Assembly: GCA_017622845.1 (NCBI GenBank)
Contig: JAGAQJ010000004.1
Location: 1-52,984, forward strand
DNA from: Lachnospiraceae bacterium
Lineage (GTDB): Bacteria; Bacillota; Clostridia; Lachnospirales; Lachnospiraceae
DNA length: 52,984 bases
Direction: 5' to 3'
The translations under genes and the position numbers were made by a program. Below are positions 42,787-52,036 of this stretch, piece after piece; positions within the stretch are counted from its first letter, which is position 1; each line of letters opens with the position of its first letter. The notes beneath the pieces are model-generated. The model had not been told where the DNA came from. It made no database searches and was given only the letters and a program-made list of their open reading frames with translations.

Positions 42787-43545
42787 ATGTCAATGATAAA
42801 GGTGGAGCACCTTGCAAAAAGCTTTGGTGAACTAAAGGTATTGGAGGATGTAAATCTGACTGTAGAGCCGGGAGAGGTTGTGGTAATCATCGGACCGTCA
42901 GGAGCCGGAAAGTCAACATTTCTGCGTTCCCTGAATCGTCTGGAGAAGATTACAAGCGGCAAGATTTTTATAGAGGACGAGCTTTTTTATCACAGGGAGC
43001 ATGATAAGACTATCTCAAAGATGGAGACCAAAAAACATAAGGCGCTTCTGCTTGAGATGGGCATGGTTTTTCAGCGGTTTAACCTTTTTCCGCACAAGAC
43101 GGTGCTTGAGAATGTGATGCTGGCGCCAGTGCATGTCAAGAAGGTAAGTAAGCAGCAGGCAGAGGAAACGGCAAAGAGACTGATTGCAAAGGTAGGGCTT
43201 GCAGACAAGCTTGATGAGTATCCGGCAAGGCTTTCGGGCGGACAGCAGCAGCGTGTTGCCATTGCAAGAGCACTTGCCATGGAACCCAAAATGATGCTTT
43301 TTGACGAGCCGACCTCAGCGCTGGACCCGGAGCTTGTCGGAGAAGTGCTGAATGTTATGAAGGACCTTGCCAATCAGGGAATGACCATGCTGTGCGTCAC
43401 GCATGAGATGGGCTTTGCGCGCGAGGTGGCAGACAAAGTTGTCTTTATGGCAAACGGAAGAATACTTGAGGAGGGAACACCGGAGGAAATCTTTACGAAT
43501 CCAAAGTCGCCCGAGGCAAAACAGTTCCTTCGAAGCGTACTTTAA
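42787..43545 (+). CDS. Amino-acid ABC transporter ATP-binding protein (GlnQ-like)
   Basis: A 252-residue ATPase. Walker A is GPSGAGKST, the signature is [15 protein letters not shown], Walker B is [13 protein letters not shown] and the switch His is in CVTHEMGFA. It belongs to the polar amino-acid (GlnQ/ArtP) class. An insertion of about ten residues after Walker A ([14 protein letters not shown]) is seen in a subgroup of clostridial GlnQ proteins. It is 18 bases after the permease gene with AGGAGGAAG upstream. Confidence 0.94.
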   Translation: MSMIKVEHLAKSFGELKVLEDVNLTVEPGEVVVIIGPSGAGKSTFLRSLNRLEKITSGKIFIEDELFYHREHDKTISKMETKKHKALLLEMGMVFQRFNLFPHKTVLENVMLAPVHVKKVSKQQAEETAKRLIAKVGLADKLDEYPARLSGGQQQRVAIARALAMEPKMMLFDEPTSALDPELVGEVLNVMKDLANQGMTMLCVTHEMGFAREVADKVVFMANGRILEEGTPEEIFTNPKSPEAKQFLRSVL

Positions 43546-43562
43546 CCGGTGAATCGGAGATT

Positions 43563-44471
43563 ATGAATCGATTTGTACTGAGACAATCATTGATACTTTT
43601 TCTTGCGGCAGCGATATGGGGCGTTGCATTTGTCGCGCAGAGCGTCGGCATGGATTATGTGGGTCCTTATACCTTTATCGCAGCAAGAAATGTTGTGGCA
43701 TTGGTTGTGCTGCTGCCCTGCATCATCGTGATGGACAGGCGCGGCAGAAAAGACGGAGAAAATAAAATTCCCGTAAAGAATGAAAATAAATCACTGCTTA
43801 TCGGCGGAGTCTGCTGCGGAATCTGTCTGTTTGCAGCAAGCGCATTCCAGCAGTTCGGCGTGAAATATACGACAGTGGGCAAAGCCGGATTTATCACAGC
43901 GATGTATATGGTGCTTGTTCCGATTTTTGGGATTTTTCTCAAGAAAAAGACAGGGCTTAAGGTATGGATTGCAGTGGTGCTTGCGGTCATAGGAATGTAT
44001 CTGCTCTGCCTTACAAAGGGAGATTTTCATCTGCAGAAGGGTGACCTTCTTGTATTTGGCTGTGCGGTTATCTTTACCTTTCATATTTTGATTGTCGACC
44101 ATTTTTCGCCGTTAGTGGACGGCATTAAGCTGTCCTTTATGCAGACGCTTACCAATGCAGTGCTTGGAATGATTATGATGTTTCTGTTTGAACAGCCGAG
44201 TATGGAGAGCATTTTATCGGCGTGGGTTCCGATTGTGTATGCAGGAGCGCTTTCCAGCGGAGTAGGATACACCTTCCAGATTATCGGTCAGAAGGGAATG
44301 AATCCTACAGTCGCGTCGTTAATATTGAGTCTCGAATCTGTAATTTCGGTTCTGGCAGGCTGGGTGATTCTGCATCAGACACTTTCGGTAAGAGAGCTGA
44401 CAGGCTGTGCGTTTGCCTTTGCGGCGATTATTCTGGTGCAGCTTCCTGAGCGGATAAAGAAGCCTGACTGA
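43563..44471 (+). CDS. EamA/DMT-family transporter
   Basis: A 302-residue protein with ten predicted helices formed by two EamA repeats: LFLAAAIWGVAFVAQSVGMD at the start and ALSSGVGYTFQIIGQKGMNP, then TVASLILSLESVISVLAGWV, in the second. Family members export amino acids or metabolites. It follows the ABC ATPase by 17 bases, so import and efflux of a related amino acid may be balanced by one operon, which is inference. Its end overlaps an AraC remnant on the opposite strand. Confidence 0.88.
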   Translation: MNRFVLRQSLILFLAAAIWGVAFVAQSVGMDYVGPYTFIAARNVVALVVLLPCIIVMDRRGRKDGENKIPVKNENKSLLIGGVCCGICLFAASAFQQFGVKYTTVGKAGFITAMYMVLVPIFGIFLKKKTGLKVWIAVVLAVIGMYLLCLTKGDFHLQKGDLLVFGCAVIFTFHILIVDHFSPLVDGIKLSFMQTLTNAVLGMIMMFLFEQPSMESILSAWVPIVYAGALSSGVGYTFQIIGQKGMNPTVASLILSLESVISVLAGWVILHQTLSVRELTGCAFAFAAIILVQLPERIKKPD

Positions 44472-44854
44472 TATCGCGGTATTCTTTTGGGGAGATGCCG
44501 TATTCCTTTTTAAATGCGCGAAAGAATGCAGAGTAATCGCGAAAGCCATATAATTCATAAATATATGTTATAGATGCACCGCTAAGGATTGCAGACCGAC
44601 AGGCCTGCAGTCTTTTCATTTTCCAGTCTCTCGAGTGATAGATTTTCCTCAAGATGTTCTGCAATAAAATCACAGATAGCATTGTGAAGCTCCTGCTGTA
44701 TATCGCCTGCCTGCACGTGTTTTTGGTCATAAACCAGTCTGTTCAGATACAGCACGAGTGAGTTGACAAGCAGCGATATCCGGGCATCTCTGCCGAAACG
44801 GTTTCCTTTTATCTCCTCAATCAGGCAAAAGATATAAGAAATTATTCTGTGCGC
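44428..44854 (-). pseudogene. AraC-family regulator, internally deleted remnant
   Basis: The C-terminal part (stop at 44428) reads ASITYIYELYGFRDYSAFFR and AFKKEYGISPKEYR, the second HTH of AraC proteins. A different frame upstream reads AICDFIAEHLEENLSLERLE, the start of the first HTH. The piece between them (recognition helix and FK..TG motif) is missing and the two parts are out of frame. More N-terminal sequence (SLLVNSLVLYLNRLVYDQ) extends to about 44854, and the sensor domain is lost. It cannot be functional. It is antisense to and overlaps the end of the EamA gene by 44 bases. Confidence 0.75.
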
Positions 44855-44909
44855 TTATATGAAGGAAATCAAACCAGGTGATACACAGGTATATGCTCAG
44901 ATCTAACCG

Positions 44910-44933
44910 ATTCTTTCAGACGAAAGAATTTTT
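44910..44933 (+). terminator. Terminator after the ABC/EamA operon
   Basis: ATTCTTTC and GAAAGAAT pair perfectly around AGAC, followed by T residues. The remaining bases to 45117 contain no recognised gene. Confidence 0.65.
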
Positions 44934-45117
44934 GGAGTGAATTTGTATGAGGCAGGGCTTGGAGAGAGAACTCCCTCGGAACCAGATTCCCACTGCTTTG
45001 ACAGGGGAGTGAATTGATAAATAGTATACAAAATAATTGAAAATTTCATGTACAAATGTTAAAATTATTTATAATAAGCTTTTCGGCATTATGTTATGAT
45101 TCAGGAGGACATTTATC

Positions 45118-46464
45118 ATGGAAAATAAAAAATATAAAAAAGTTTCTGTTATAGTAACTATTAATGTCATAATGTTTTTTGTGCTTGCTATTGCGTTTAC
45201 GATTAATAATTTCATAGCCTGCAGAGTAATGGAGAGTGAGGTTGCAAGGGTTGCAGGAATTTCTTTGGAGGAGGCTAAGGAACAGGTGATGGCAAAGGTC
45301 GGCGTATTAACCTTTGTAAGCATTGTGGTAGGATTGCTTTCACTGGTTGTTCTGGCAGTCATCTTAGAGATACGCCTGGTGAAGCCGTTAAAGACATCCG
45401 TGGCAGAAATTCACCGGATTGCACGTTATGATTTGACAGAAGGAAATATGGCGGCAATTCGTGCCATGAAAACACGAACGGATGAGATGGGAAGCATCAG
45501 CAGGAATCTGGTGCTGCTGCATGACAGTTTTCAGGAGATCGTGGTACAGATTGACCAATCGGCAGCTACGCTCTCAGACAATGCGGGAACGCTGGCAGAC
45601 AGGACAATGCAGGTAAAAAATTCCTCCGATGAGATTAGCAATACGATGAATGAGCTGAGCCGCGGAGCGATGGCTCAGGCAGAGGAGGCTGCTACAAGCG
45701 CTGCGGAGGTTGCAAAGCTGGATGAGCTGATTGTGCGGAACCTCAGCGATACGGAGAATCTTAGAAATAATGCTGATGAGATGGATAAGGTTAAAAATGC
45801 CGGACTTGCTGCCATAAAGGATTTGATAGAAAAGACAGCAAAGAGCCGCGAAAGTATTGCCGATGTTAAAGAAGCGATGCAGCAGAATAATGAACAGGCA
45901 CAAAAGATAGAGATGACAAGCCAGAAGATTAATGACATTGCTGACCAGACCAATCTGCTTTCCCTGAATGCAGCAATTGAAGCAGCACGGGCAGGAGAGG
46001 CAGGAAAAGGCTTTGCAGTTGTTGCAGAGGAAATCAGGAGCCTGGCGGAGGAGACCAACAATCTGACCAATGAAATCGGAGCTATTATACAAGGGCTTCT
46101 TGAGAAGACGGCATATGCTACCGGAAATATGGAAAGTATGGAGAATATTTTTGAGGAGCAGGAGCACAGCGTAGGCGAAACCAGAGAGAAATTTATCCAG
46201 ATTGAACAATGTCTTGAGAGTGTTGCGGCAAGTGTGGATACACTCTATGAGTCAAGCAATAATATGATGGACAGCAAAAATATTATCGTGGAAATGATTG
46301 AGGGAATTTCCGCTGCGTCCGAGCAAAATGCAGCCGGCAGCCAGGAGGTACTGGCAGCAGTTGAGACACAGGACGGAGTGATTACGGATATTGCAGGCAT
46401 GACACAGAGCCTGTCGGCAGTGGCAGAGGCGCTTATGGAGCAGGCAGGCAAGTTTCAGCACTAG
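45118..46464 (+). CDS. Methyl-accepting chemotaxis protein with minimal external loop
   Basis: A 448-residue receptor. Membrane helices at about 10-32 and 61-84 are separated by only about 28 residues, so there is no extracytoplasmic sensor domain. A HAMP-like segment follows ([20 protein letters not shown]), then a long coiled-coil signalling domain with the highly conserved tip [20 protein letters not shown] and [20 protein letters not shown]. It binds CheA/CheW and controls motility or another taxis-like output. The signal may be internal or membrane state. No other chemotaxis gene is next to it; AGGAGGA precedes the ATG. Confidence 0.9.
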   Translation: MENKKYKKVSVIVTINVIMFFVLAIAFTINNFIACRVMESEVARVAGISLEEAKEQVMAKVGVLTFVSIVVGLLSLVVLAVILEIRLVKPLKTSVAEIHRIARYDLTEGNMAAIRAMKTRTDEMGSISRNLVLLHDSFQEIVVQIDQSAATLSDNAGTLADRTMQVKNSSDEISNTMNELSRGAMAQAEEAATSAAEVAKLDELIVRNLSDTENLRNNADEMDKVKNAGLAAIKDLIEKTAKSRESIADVKEAMQQNNEQAQKIEMTSQKINDIADQTNLLSLNAAIEAARAGEAGKGFAVVAEEIRSLAEETNNLTNEIGAIIQGLLEKTAYATGNMESMENIFEEQEHSVGETREKFIQIEQCLESVAASVDTLYESSNNMMDSKNIIVEMIEGISAASEQNAAGSQEVLAAVETQDGVITDIAGMTQSLSAVAEALMEQAGKFQH

Positions 46465-46574
46465 TGCGGGCTGCATCGAGGCTTTTTGCCATGTGCAATC
46501 GGGAAAACAGGTAAGTTATTTGGTTTGAAGCATTGATAAATGTACAGATTAAACAATAAGAAAGGGAGCTTGAA

Positions 46575-47975
46575 ATGAAAAAGGATAATCTTTGGCTCGG
46601 TTATACCGGGACAGATAAAAAGAATATGAATGAGGTGTGTGAGCGTTATAAGGAATGCCTTGATAAAGGAAAGACGGAACGTGAGTGTGCAAGCCTTGCG
46701 GTGGAGCTGGCAGAAGAAAAGGGCTATAAGGAGCTGTATGGCACTCTGGAAAGAGGGGAAGCCATCAAAGCAGGTGATAAACTGTATGTGCTGCAGATGA
46801 ACAAAAGCGTTGCACTCTTCCAAATCGGAAGAAAGCCAATCTCTGAGGGAATGAAGATTCTCGGTGCGCATATGGATTCTCCGAGAATTGATGTGAAGCA
46901 GAATCCGGTTTATGAAAAAGAGGGCTTTGCCTATTTTGATACACATTATTATGGAGGAATCAAGAAGTATCAGTGGACAGCAATTCCGCTGGCGCTTCAC
47001 GGAGTAATTGCCAAAAAGGACGGCACGACAGTCCGGGTCAGCATTGGCGAGAAAGAAGAAGACCCGGTATTTGTCATAACGGATTTGCTGGTGCATCTTG
47101 CAGGAGAGCAGATGGCAAAAAAGGCAGCAGAGGTTGTTACGGGAGAAAATCTAGACCTTTTGATTGGAAACTGTCCGCTGGAGCAGAACAAGGAGCTTGA
47201 GAAGGAAGAAAAAGAAGCGCTGAAGGCGAATATTTTAAAGATTCTCTCAGAAACCTATGGCGTGGAGGAGGAAGATTTTCTTTCCGCAGAGCTTGAGATT
47301 GTTCCGGCAGGAAAGGCAAGAGATTTGGGGCTTGACAGAAGCATGATTCTCGCATACGGACAAGATGACAGGATATGCTCGTTTACATCACTGTTTGCAA
47401 TGCTGGACCTGGCAGATGAAATTACGGATACGACGCTTTGCTGTCTGCTGGTGGACAAGGAGGAAATTGGAAGCGTCGGCGCTACCGGCATGGAGTCGCG
47501 CTTTTTCGAGAATGCAGTGGCAGAGCTGGTTGCAGCGACAGAACGCGATTCACAGCTTTTGGTCCGCCGTGCCCTTTCCAATTCCATGATGCTGTCATCT
47601 GATGTCAGTGCAGGTTATGACCCGTTATATGCAAGTGCGTTTGAGAAGAATAATGCCGCCTTTTTGGCGAAGGGGCTTACTTTCAACAAATATACAGGCT
47701 CGCGCGGCAAGAGCGGTTCCAATGATGCCAATGCAGAGTACATTGCTGAGCTTAGAAGGATAATGGACAATGCAGGGATTACTTATCAGTTTGCAGAGCT
47801 TGGAAAAGTCGATGTGGGCGGCGGCGGAACAATCGCTTACATCATGGCAAAATACGGCATGAACGTAATTGACAGCGGCGTGGCAGTTTTGAACATGCAC
47901 GCACCTTATGAAGTCAGCAGCAAGGCTGACGTATATGAGGCAGTAAGAGGATATACAGCCTTCTTAAAGGCATAA
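46575..47975 (+). CDS. M18 family aminopeptidase
   Basis: A 466-residue cytosolic zinc peptidase. ILGAHMDSPRIDVKQNPVYE holds the first metal-binding His/Asp, LLVDKEEIGSVGATGMESRF the catalytic Glu and following ligand, SSDVSAGYDP and VLNMHAPYEVSSKADVYEAV the last ligand. This is the aspartyl/M18 aminopeptidase family, which removes N-terminal residues from peptides. AAGGGAG precedes the ATG. It is a single-gene unit ended by the terminator at 47978. Confidence 0.93.
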   Translation: MKKDNLWLGYTGTDKKNMNEVCERYKECLDKGKTERECASLAVELAEEKGYKELYGTLERGEAIKAGDKLYVLQMNKSVALFQIGRKPISEGMKILGAHMDSPRIDVKQNPVYEKEGFAYFDTHYYGGIKKYQWTAIPLALHGVIAKKDGTTVRVSIGEKEEDPVFVITDLLVHLAGEQMAKKAAEVVTGENLDLLIGNCPLEQNKELEKEEKEALKANILKILSETYGVEEEDFLSAELEIVPAGKARDLGLDRSMILAYGQDDRICSFTSLFAMLDLADEITDTTLCCLLVDKEEIGSVGATGMESRFFENAVAELVAATERDSQLLVRRALSNSMMLSSDVSAGYDPLYASAFEKNNAAFLAKGLTFNKYTGSRGKSGSNDANAEYIAELRRIMDNAGITYQFAELGKVDVGGGGTIAYIMAKYGMNVIDSGVAVLNMHAPYEVSSKADVYEAVRGYTAFLKA

Positions 47976-47977
47976 TG

Positions 47978-47999
47978 AAAAGGGCCGCAGGCCCTTTTT
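47978..47999 (+). terminator. Terminator of the aminopeptidase gene
   Basis: AAAAGGGCC and GGCCCTTTTT form a nine-base stem around GCA, followed by ATTAT. A second hairpin (GAAGGGG at 48010 and CCCCTTC at 48033) follows. Confidence 0.85.
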
Positions 48000-48105
48000 A
48001 TTATGCACAGAAGGGGGGACAGCCTATGACCGCCCCTTCACATTTCCTGCACGGCGTGAATAGCAGCGAACTGTTATGGGAGGTTTGTCTAAATAATATC
48101 AATTG

Positions 48106-48134
48106 TTGTAATATGAAAAAAGTCGGTGTACAAT
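48106..48134 (+). promoter_or_regulatory. Promoter of the hydrogenase operon
   Basis: TTGTAA and TACAAT are separated by exactly 17 bases. The predicted start is inside the palindrome at 48139-48152, and the leader to the ATG is about 85 bases. Confidence 0.65.
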
Positions 48135-48138
48135 ATGA

Positions 48139-48152
48139 TGTAAGAGCTTACA
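48139..48152. promoter_or_regulatory. Palindromic operator candidate at the hydrogenase start point
   Basis: Perfect 14-base palindrome TGTAAGAGCTTACA directly after the -10. It does not match the Rex consensus (TTGTGAAnnnnTTCACAA) closely, so the regulator is unassigned. Confidence 0.5.
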
Positions 48153-48224
48153 TTATCTTTTTCAAGAGGGTAGGCGCTGTGTGATTAGGCAATATTAACA
48201 AGCAAATGATTAGGGAGGTAACCA

Positions 48225-50057
48225 ATGAGCAGACTTGAGATTCCCATGCCGAATAAAGCGCAGGTAGTTGTTGAGCAGCTTTATAAGGATTTGGAGAGAA
48301 GAATAGAGGCAAGCCCGTCAGGACTTTGCCCCATTGACATGTCAAAGGCATTTCTGGAACTGTGCCATGCACAGACCTGCGGCAAATGCGTGCCCTGCCG
48401 TGTAGGGCTAAGGCAGCTTAAGAAGATGATTTCTGACGTTTTAAACGGAAGGGCAACGCTGGAAACCTTGGACGAGATGAAGGAAACAGCGCTTAGCATT
48501 ATGGAGACGGCAGACTGCGCCATCGGCTACGAGGCGGCAAATATGGTATACAAGGGACTCATTGGCTTCCATGATGAATATGTGGCGCATATTGAGCTTG
48601 GACGCTGCAACTGTAATTACCAGCAGCCTGTTCCCTGTGTGTCATTATGTCCGGCAGGCGTTGACATACCGGGATACATAGCGCTTGTGCATGAGGGCAG
48701 ATATAAAGACGCCATCAGACTTATCAGAAAGGATAATCCATTCCCGACCACCTGCGGATTTATCTGTGAGCACCCTTGTGAAGCACGCTGCCGCAGAAAT
48801 ATGGTGGATGATGCGATTAATATCAGAGGCTTAAAGCGTATGGCTGCAGAGTTCGCAGGAAAGGTTGAGCCGCCAAAATGCCAGCCGTCTACAGGGAAAA
48901 GAGTTGCGATTGTAGGAGGCGGTCCGGGGGGACTGAGTACAGCTTATTATTTACAGCTTATGGGTCATCAGGTAGTCGTATACGAGATGCTCCCGAAGCT
49001 TGGCGGCATGCTCCGTTATGGTATTCCAAACTACAGGCTCCCCAAGGACAGGCTTGATGATGATATCAATGCGATTCTTGAGACAGGTGTGGAGGTCAGG
49101 CATGGACTGAGAATCGGTATCGACATCACGATTAATGAACTGAGAGAGCAGTATGATGCAGTCCTTATCACCATCGGAGCAAGTACGGACAAGAAGCTTG
49201 GCATTGAAGGCGAGGATGCAGACGGCGTGATTTCAGCAGTACAATTTCTGCGTGACGTAGGAAAGGGCAATGCCATTGACCTCAAGGGACAGGAGGTCTG
49301 TGTAGTAGGCGGCGGAAATGTATCGATGGACGCCGTGCGCACTGCTGTAAGGCTTGGTGCAAAGAAGGTTACCATCGTATACCGCAGGCGTGTAGCGGAT
49401 ATGACAGCGCTTCGTGATGAGATTGAAGGGGCGATTGCAGAGGGCGTTGAGGTTGCAACACTCAAGGCGCCCGTGAGAATTGAGACAGACAATGATTATA
49501 GTGTGAAAGGTTTGTGGGTAAGACCGCAGATGATTAGTGCGATAAAGGATGGACGCGCAAGCGTTAAGGCAACAGGCGAGGAAGACTTCATGATTCCCTG
49601 TACCACTGTGATAGTAGCGATTGGACAGGATATTGAATCACAGCACTTTGCAGATGCAGGAGTACCGGTAAACAGAGGTGTTATCCAGACCGGAAGACAT
49701 GGAGGCTTTGACTTGCTTCCCGGAGTCTTTGCAGGAGGTGACTGTGCGACCGGACCAGCGACGGTTATCAAGGCAATCGGTGCGGCGAAGGTTATTGCAG
49801 CCAATATTGATGAATACCTGGGCTTCCATCATGTGATACAGAGCGACGTAGAAGTGCCGTCACCGAATATGGCTGACAGAAATCCATGCGGACGCGTCAA
49901 TATGACAGAGCGTGAAGCGTGTCAGAGAATCTGTGATTTTGAGGGCGTAGAGCTTCCGATGACAGAGGCAGAGTGCAAGCAGGAGGCATCAAGATGCCTG
50001 CGCTGTGATCACTTCGGATACGGAATATTTAAAGGAGGGCGTGAAACATTATGGTAA
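48225..50057 (+). CDS. NuoF-tail/GltD-like FAD iron-sulfur oxidoreductase, hydrogenase partner
   Basis: A 610-residue fusion. Residues 1-125 are the 4Fe-4S part of NuoF-type subunits (TCGKCVPCRVGLRQLKKM, with a fourth Cys in ETADCAIGYE). Residues 125-610 are GltD-like: cysteine motifs CNCNYQQPVPCVSLCPAGVD and CGFICEHPCEARCRRN for 4Fe-4S clusters, an FAD site (VAIVGGGPGGLSTAYYLQLM), and an NAD(P)H site (VCVVGGGNVSMDAVRTAVRL, then GAKKVTIVYRRR; the arginines favour NADPH). The FMN/NADH domain of HydB/NuoF is absent. It probably passes electrons between NAD(P)H and the HydA encoded next, whose ATG overlaps this stop by seven bases. Confidence 0.88.
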   Translation: MSRLEIPMPNKAQVVVEQLYKDLERRIEASPSGLCPIDMSKAFLELCHAQTCGKCVPCRVGLRQLKKMISDVLNGRATLETLDEMKETALSIMETADCAIGYEAANMVYKGLIGFHDEYVAHIELGRCNCNYQQPVPCVSLCPAGVDIPGYIALVHEGRYKDAIRLIRKDNPFPTTCGFICEHPCEARCRRNMVDDAINIRGLKRMAAEFAGKVEPPKCQPSTGKRVAIVGGGPGGLSTAYYLQLMGHQVVVYEMLPKLGGMLRYGIPNYRLPKDRLDDDINAILETGVEVRHGLRIGIDITINELREQYDAVLITIGASTDKKLGIEGEDADGVISAVQFLRDVGKGNAIDLKGQEVCVVGGGNVSMDAVRTAVRLGAKKVTIVYRRRVADMTALRDEIEGAIAEGVEVATLKAPVRIETDNDYSVKGLWVRPQMISAIKDGRASVKATGEEDFMIPCTTVIVAIGQDIESQHFADAGVPVNRGVIQTGRHGGFDLLPGVFAGGDCATGPATVIKAIGAAKVIAANIDEYLGFHHVIQSDVEVPSPNMADRNPCGRVNMTEREACQRICDFEGVELPMTEAECKQEASRCLRCDHFGYGIFKGGRETLW

Positions 50058-51796
50058 AGCTTACAATCGACCGGAAACCAGTAGAAGTACCAGAGGGAAG
50101 TACCATTATGGATGCAGCAAACATAGCAGGTATTCCGATTCCAAAGCTTTGTTTTTTGAAGGAAATCAACGAAATCGGCGCATGCCGCGTGTGTGTTGTG
50201 GAGATTGAAGGAAAGGAAAAGCTTGTCACCTCCTGCAATAACAAGGCAGAGGAGGGCATGGTAGTATATACCAACAGTCCGAAGGTGCGCAGAAACCGTA
50301 AAAAGACTGTCGAAATGATTCTCTCACAGCACAACAGCAATTGTGTGACCTGCGCCAGAAACAGAAATTGTTCACTGCAGACGATTACCAGAAACTTAAA
50401 TATTCTTGATGTGCCCTATGAGAAGGAGCTGACGCCGCTTCCGTGGAATAAAAATTTTCCTCTGATACGGGATAATGACAAATGTATCAAATGCATGCGC
50501 TGTATCTCTGTCTGTGATAAGATTCAGGGTGTAAAAGTATGGGACGCAGAGGGGACAGGCTCACGCACCGGTGTCTATGTATCAGGTAACAGAAAGATAG
50601 AGGAGTCTGACTGCGTGCTTTGCGGTCAGTGCATCACCCATTGTCCGGTAGGCGCTTTAAGAGAACGTGATGATACAGAGAAGGCCTGGTGGGCAATCGA
50701 GAACAAGAAAAAGGTGACCGTTGTACAGGTAGCTCCGGCAGTACGTGCTGCATGGGGTGAGGTATTCGGACTTTCCAGAGAAGAAGCAACCATGGGAAAG
50801 ATTGCAGATGCCCTCAAGAAAATAGGCTTTGACTATGTATTTGACACTGTATTTTCGGCAGACCTTACGATTATGGAGGAGGGCAATGAGTTTGTTGAGC
50901 GCTTCAAGAAGGGCGATACCGCGAACATGCCTATGTTCACCTCCTGCTGTCCGGGGTGGGTGCGCTTTGTAAAATCACAGTATCCGCATCTGGTTTCAAG
51001 GCTTTCTACGGCAAAGTCTCCGCAGCAGATGTTCGGTGCAGTCATGAAGACCTATTTTGCAAAGAAAATCGGTGTTGCGCCTGAGGATATGGTTACAGTG
51101 TCCGTGATGCCCTGCGTTGCGAAAAAAGGCGAGAGCAATATGGAGCTGTTTTATGAGGACTATGCAGGTCATGATGTGGACGTGGTGCTTACCACAAGAG
51201 AACTTACCCGTATGATTCGAATGGCGCATATTGATCCTGAGACTCTTGAGGATATCCCGTGTGATGACCCGATGAGAGACGGTACGGGTGCAGGCGTAAT
51301 CTTTGGAACGACAGGCGGCGTTATGGAGGCAGCGCTTCGTTCTGCATATTATCTGATTACCGGAGAAAATCCGGATGCAGACGCCTTTGAGGAGGTCAGA
51401 AGCACCAGAGAGCAGCCCAAATGGAAGGAAGCAGCATTTCATATTAACGACATTACTGTTAAGACAGCAGTCGTAAACGGTCTTGGCAATACAAGGGAAC
51501 TGATTGAAGCGCTTGAGCGCGGAGAGGTTCACTATGATTTTGTAGAAGTTATGGCCTGTCCCGGCGGCTGCGTGGGCGGCGGCGGACAGCCAATCAAGGA
51601 CGGCTGTGAGCTTGCGACGACCAGAAGTGAGAATTTGAGGACGCTGGATGAAAAGGCGGCAGTCAGATTTTCTCATGAAAATCAGGATGTGCTGAAGCTG
51701 TATGAGGAATTTATGGACAAGCCGTTATCCCACAAGGCGCATATGCTTTTACATACAGACCATCAGGCATGGCAGATGCCGTCTCAGGGAAAATAG
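50051..51796 (+). CDS. hydA: [FeFe] hydrogenase, HydA-type catalytic subunit
   Basis: A 581-residue iron hydrogenase. In order: a 2Fe-2S ferredoxin domain (LCFLKEINEIGACRVCVVE with TSCNN), a His-Cys3 4Fe-4S site (HNSNCVTCARNRNCSLQ), two 4Fe-4S motifs (CIKCMRCISVC, CVLCGQCITHCPVG) and the H-cluster domain: L1 FTSCCPGWVRF, L2 VMPCVAKKGE, L3 MACPGGCVGGGGQP. All H-cluster cysteines are present, so it should be active once matured. The maturases HydE, HydF and HydG are not in the window. Translation is coupled to the GltD-like partner by overlap. Together they form a two-subunit NAD(P)H-linked hydrogenase. Confidence 0.95.
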   Translation: MVKLTIDRKPVEVPEGSTIMDAANIAGIPIPKLCFLKEINEIGACRVCVVEIEGKEKLVTSCNNKAEEGMVVYTNSPKVRRNRKKTVEMILSQHNSNCVTCARNRNCSLQTITRNLNILDVPYEKELTPLPWNKNFPLIRDNDKCIKCMRCISVCDKIQGVKVWDAEGTGSRTGVYVSGNRKIEESDCVLCGQCITHCPVGALRERDDTEKAWWAIENKKKVTVVQVAPAVRAAWGEVFGLSREEATMGKIADALKKIGFDYVFDTVFSADLTIMEEGNEFVERFKKGDTANMPMFTSCCPGWVRFVKSQYPHLVSRLSTAKSPQQMFGAVMKTYFAKKIGVAPEDMVTVSVMPCVAKKGESNMELFYEDYAGHDVDVVLTTRELTRMIRMAHIDPETLEDIPCDDPMRDGTGAGVIFGTTGGVMEAALRSAYYLITGENPDADAFEEVRSTREQPKWKEAAFHINDITVKTAVVNGLGNTRELIEALERGEVHYDFVEVMACPGGCVGGGGQPIKDGCELATTRSENLRTLDEKAAVRFSHENQDVLKLYEEFMDKPLSHKAHMLLHTDHQAWQMPSQGK

Positions 51797-51860
51797 AATC
51801 TTATCATATGAAAAACGGATGATGATTCCGCTGGTAAAACTTAAAGTAAATTGATTCAAT

Positions 51861-51939
51861 AAAAGCTGCTGCCGCTTATGACAGGAACTGATGTGTGTAA
51901 CAGGATACACGCATAAAATCATAAGCGGCGGCAGCTTTT
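51861..51939. terminator. Large bidirectional terminator after the hydrogenase operon
   Basis: AAAAGCTGCTGCCGCTTATGA and, as its partner, TCATAAGCGGCGGCAGCTTTT form a 21-bp stem with a single mismatch around a 37-base loop. It separates hydA from the convergent Uma2 gene. Confidence 0.85.
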
Positions 51940-52036
51940 GTGATTGAATTCAATCGGCATTTTGACGAGATACGCAATAGGAGTTTATAACATAAGCGTG
52001 ACAAAAGGCCGCTTTAACAGGTCTTATACAATAGTG

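Noticed and set aside
47975-48184. 69-codon frame following the M18 aminopeptidase
   Set aside because: It runs straight through the terminator hairpin at 47978-47999 and lacks its own ribosome site; its end covers the hydrogenase promoter.
50996-51676. 226-codon minus-strand open frame inside hydA
   Set aside because: Antisense shadow of the hydrogenase; Cys/His-rich composition mirrors the coding strand codon pattern.
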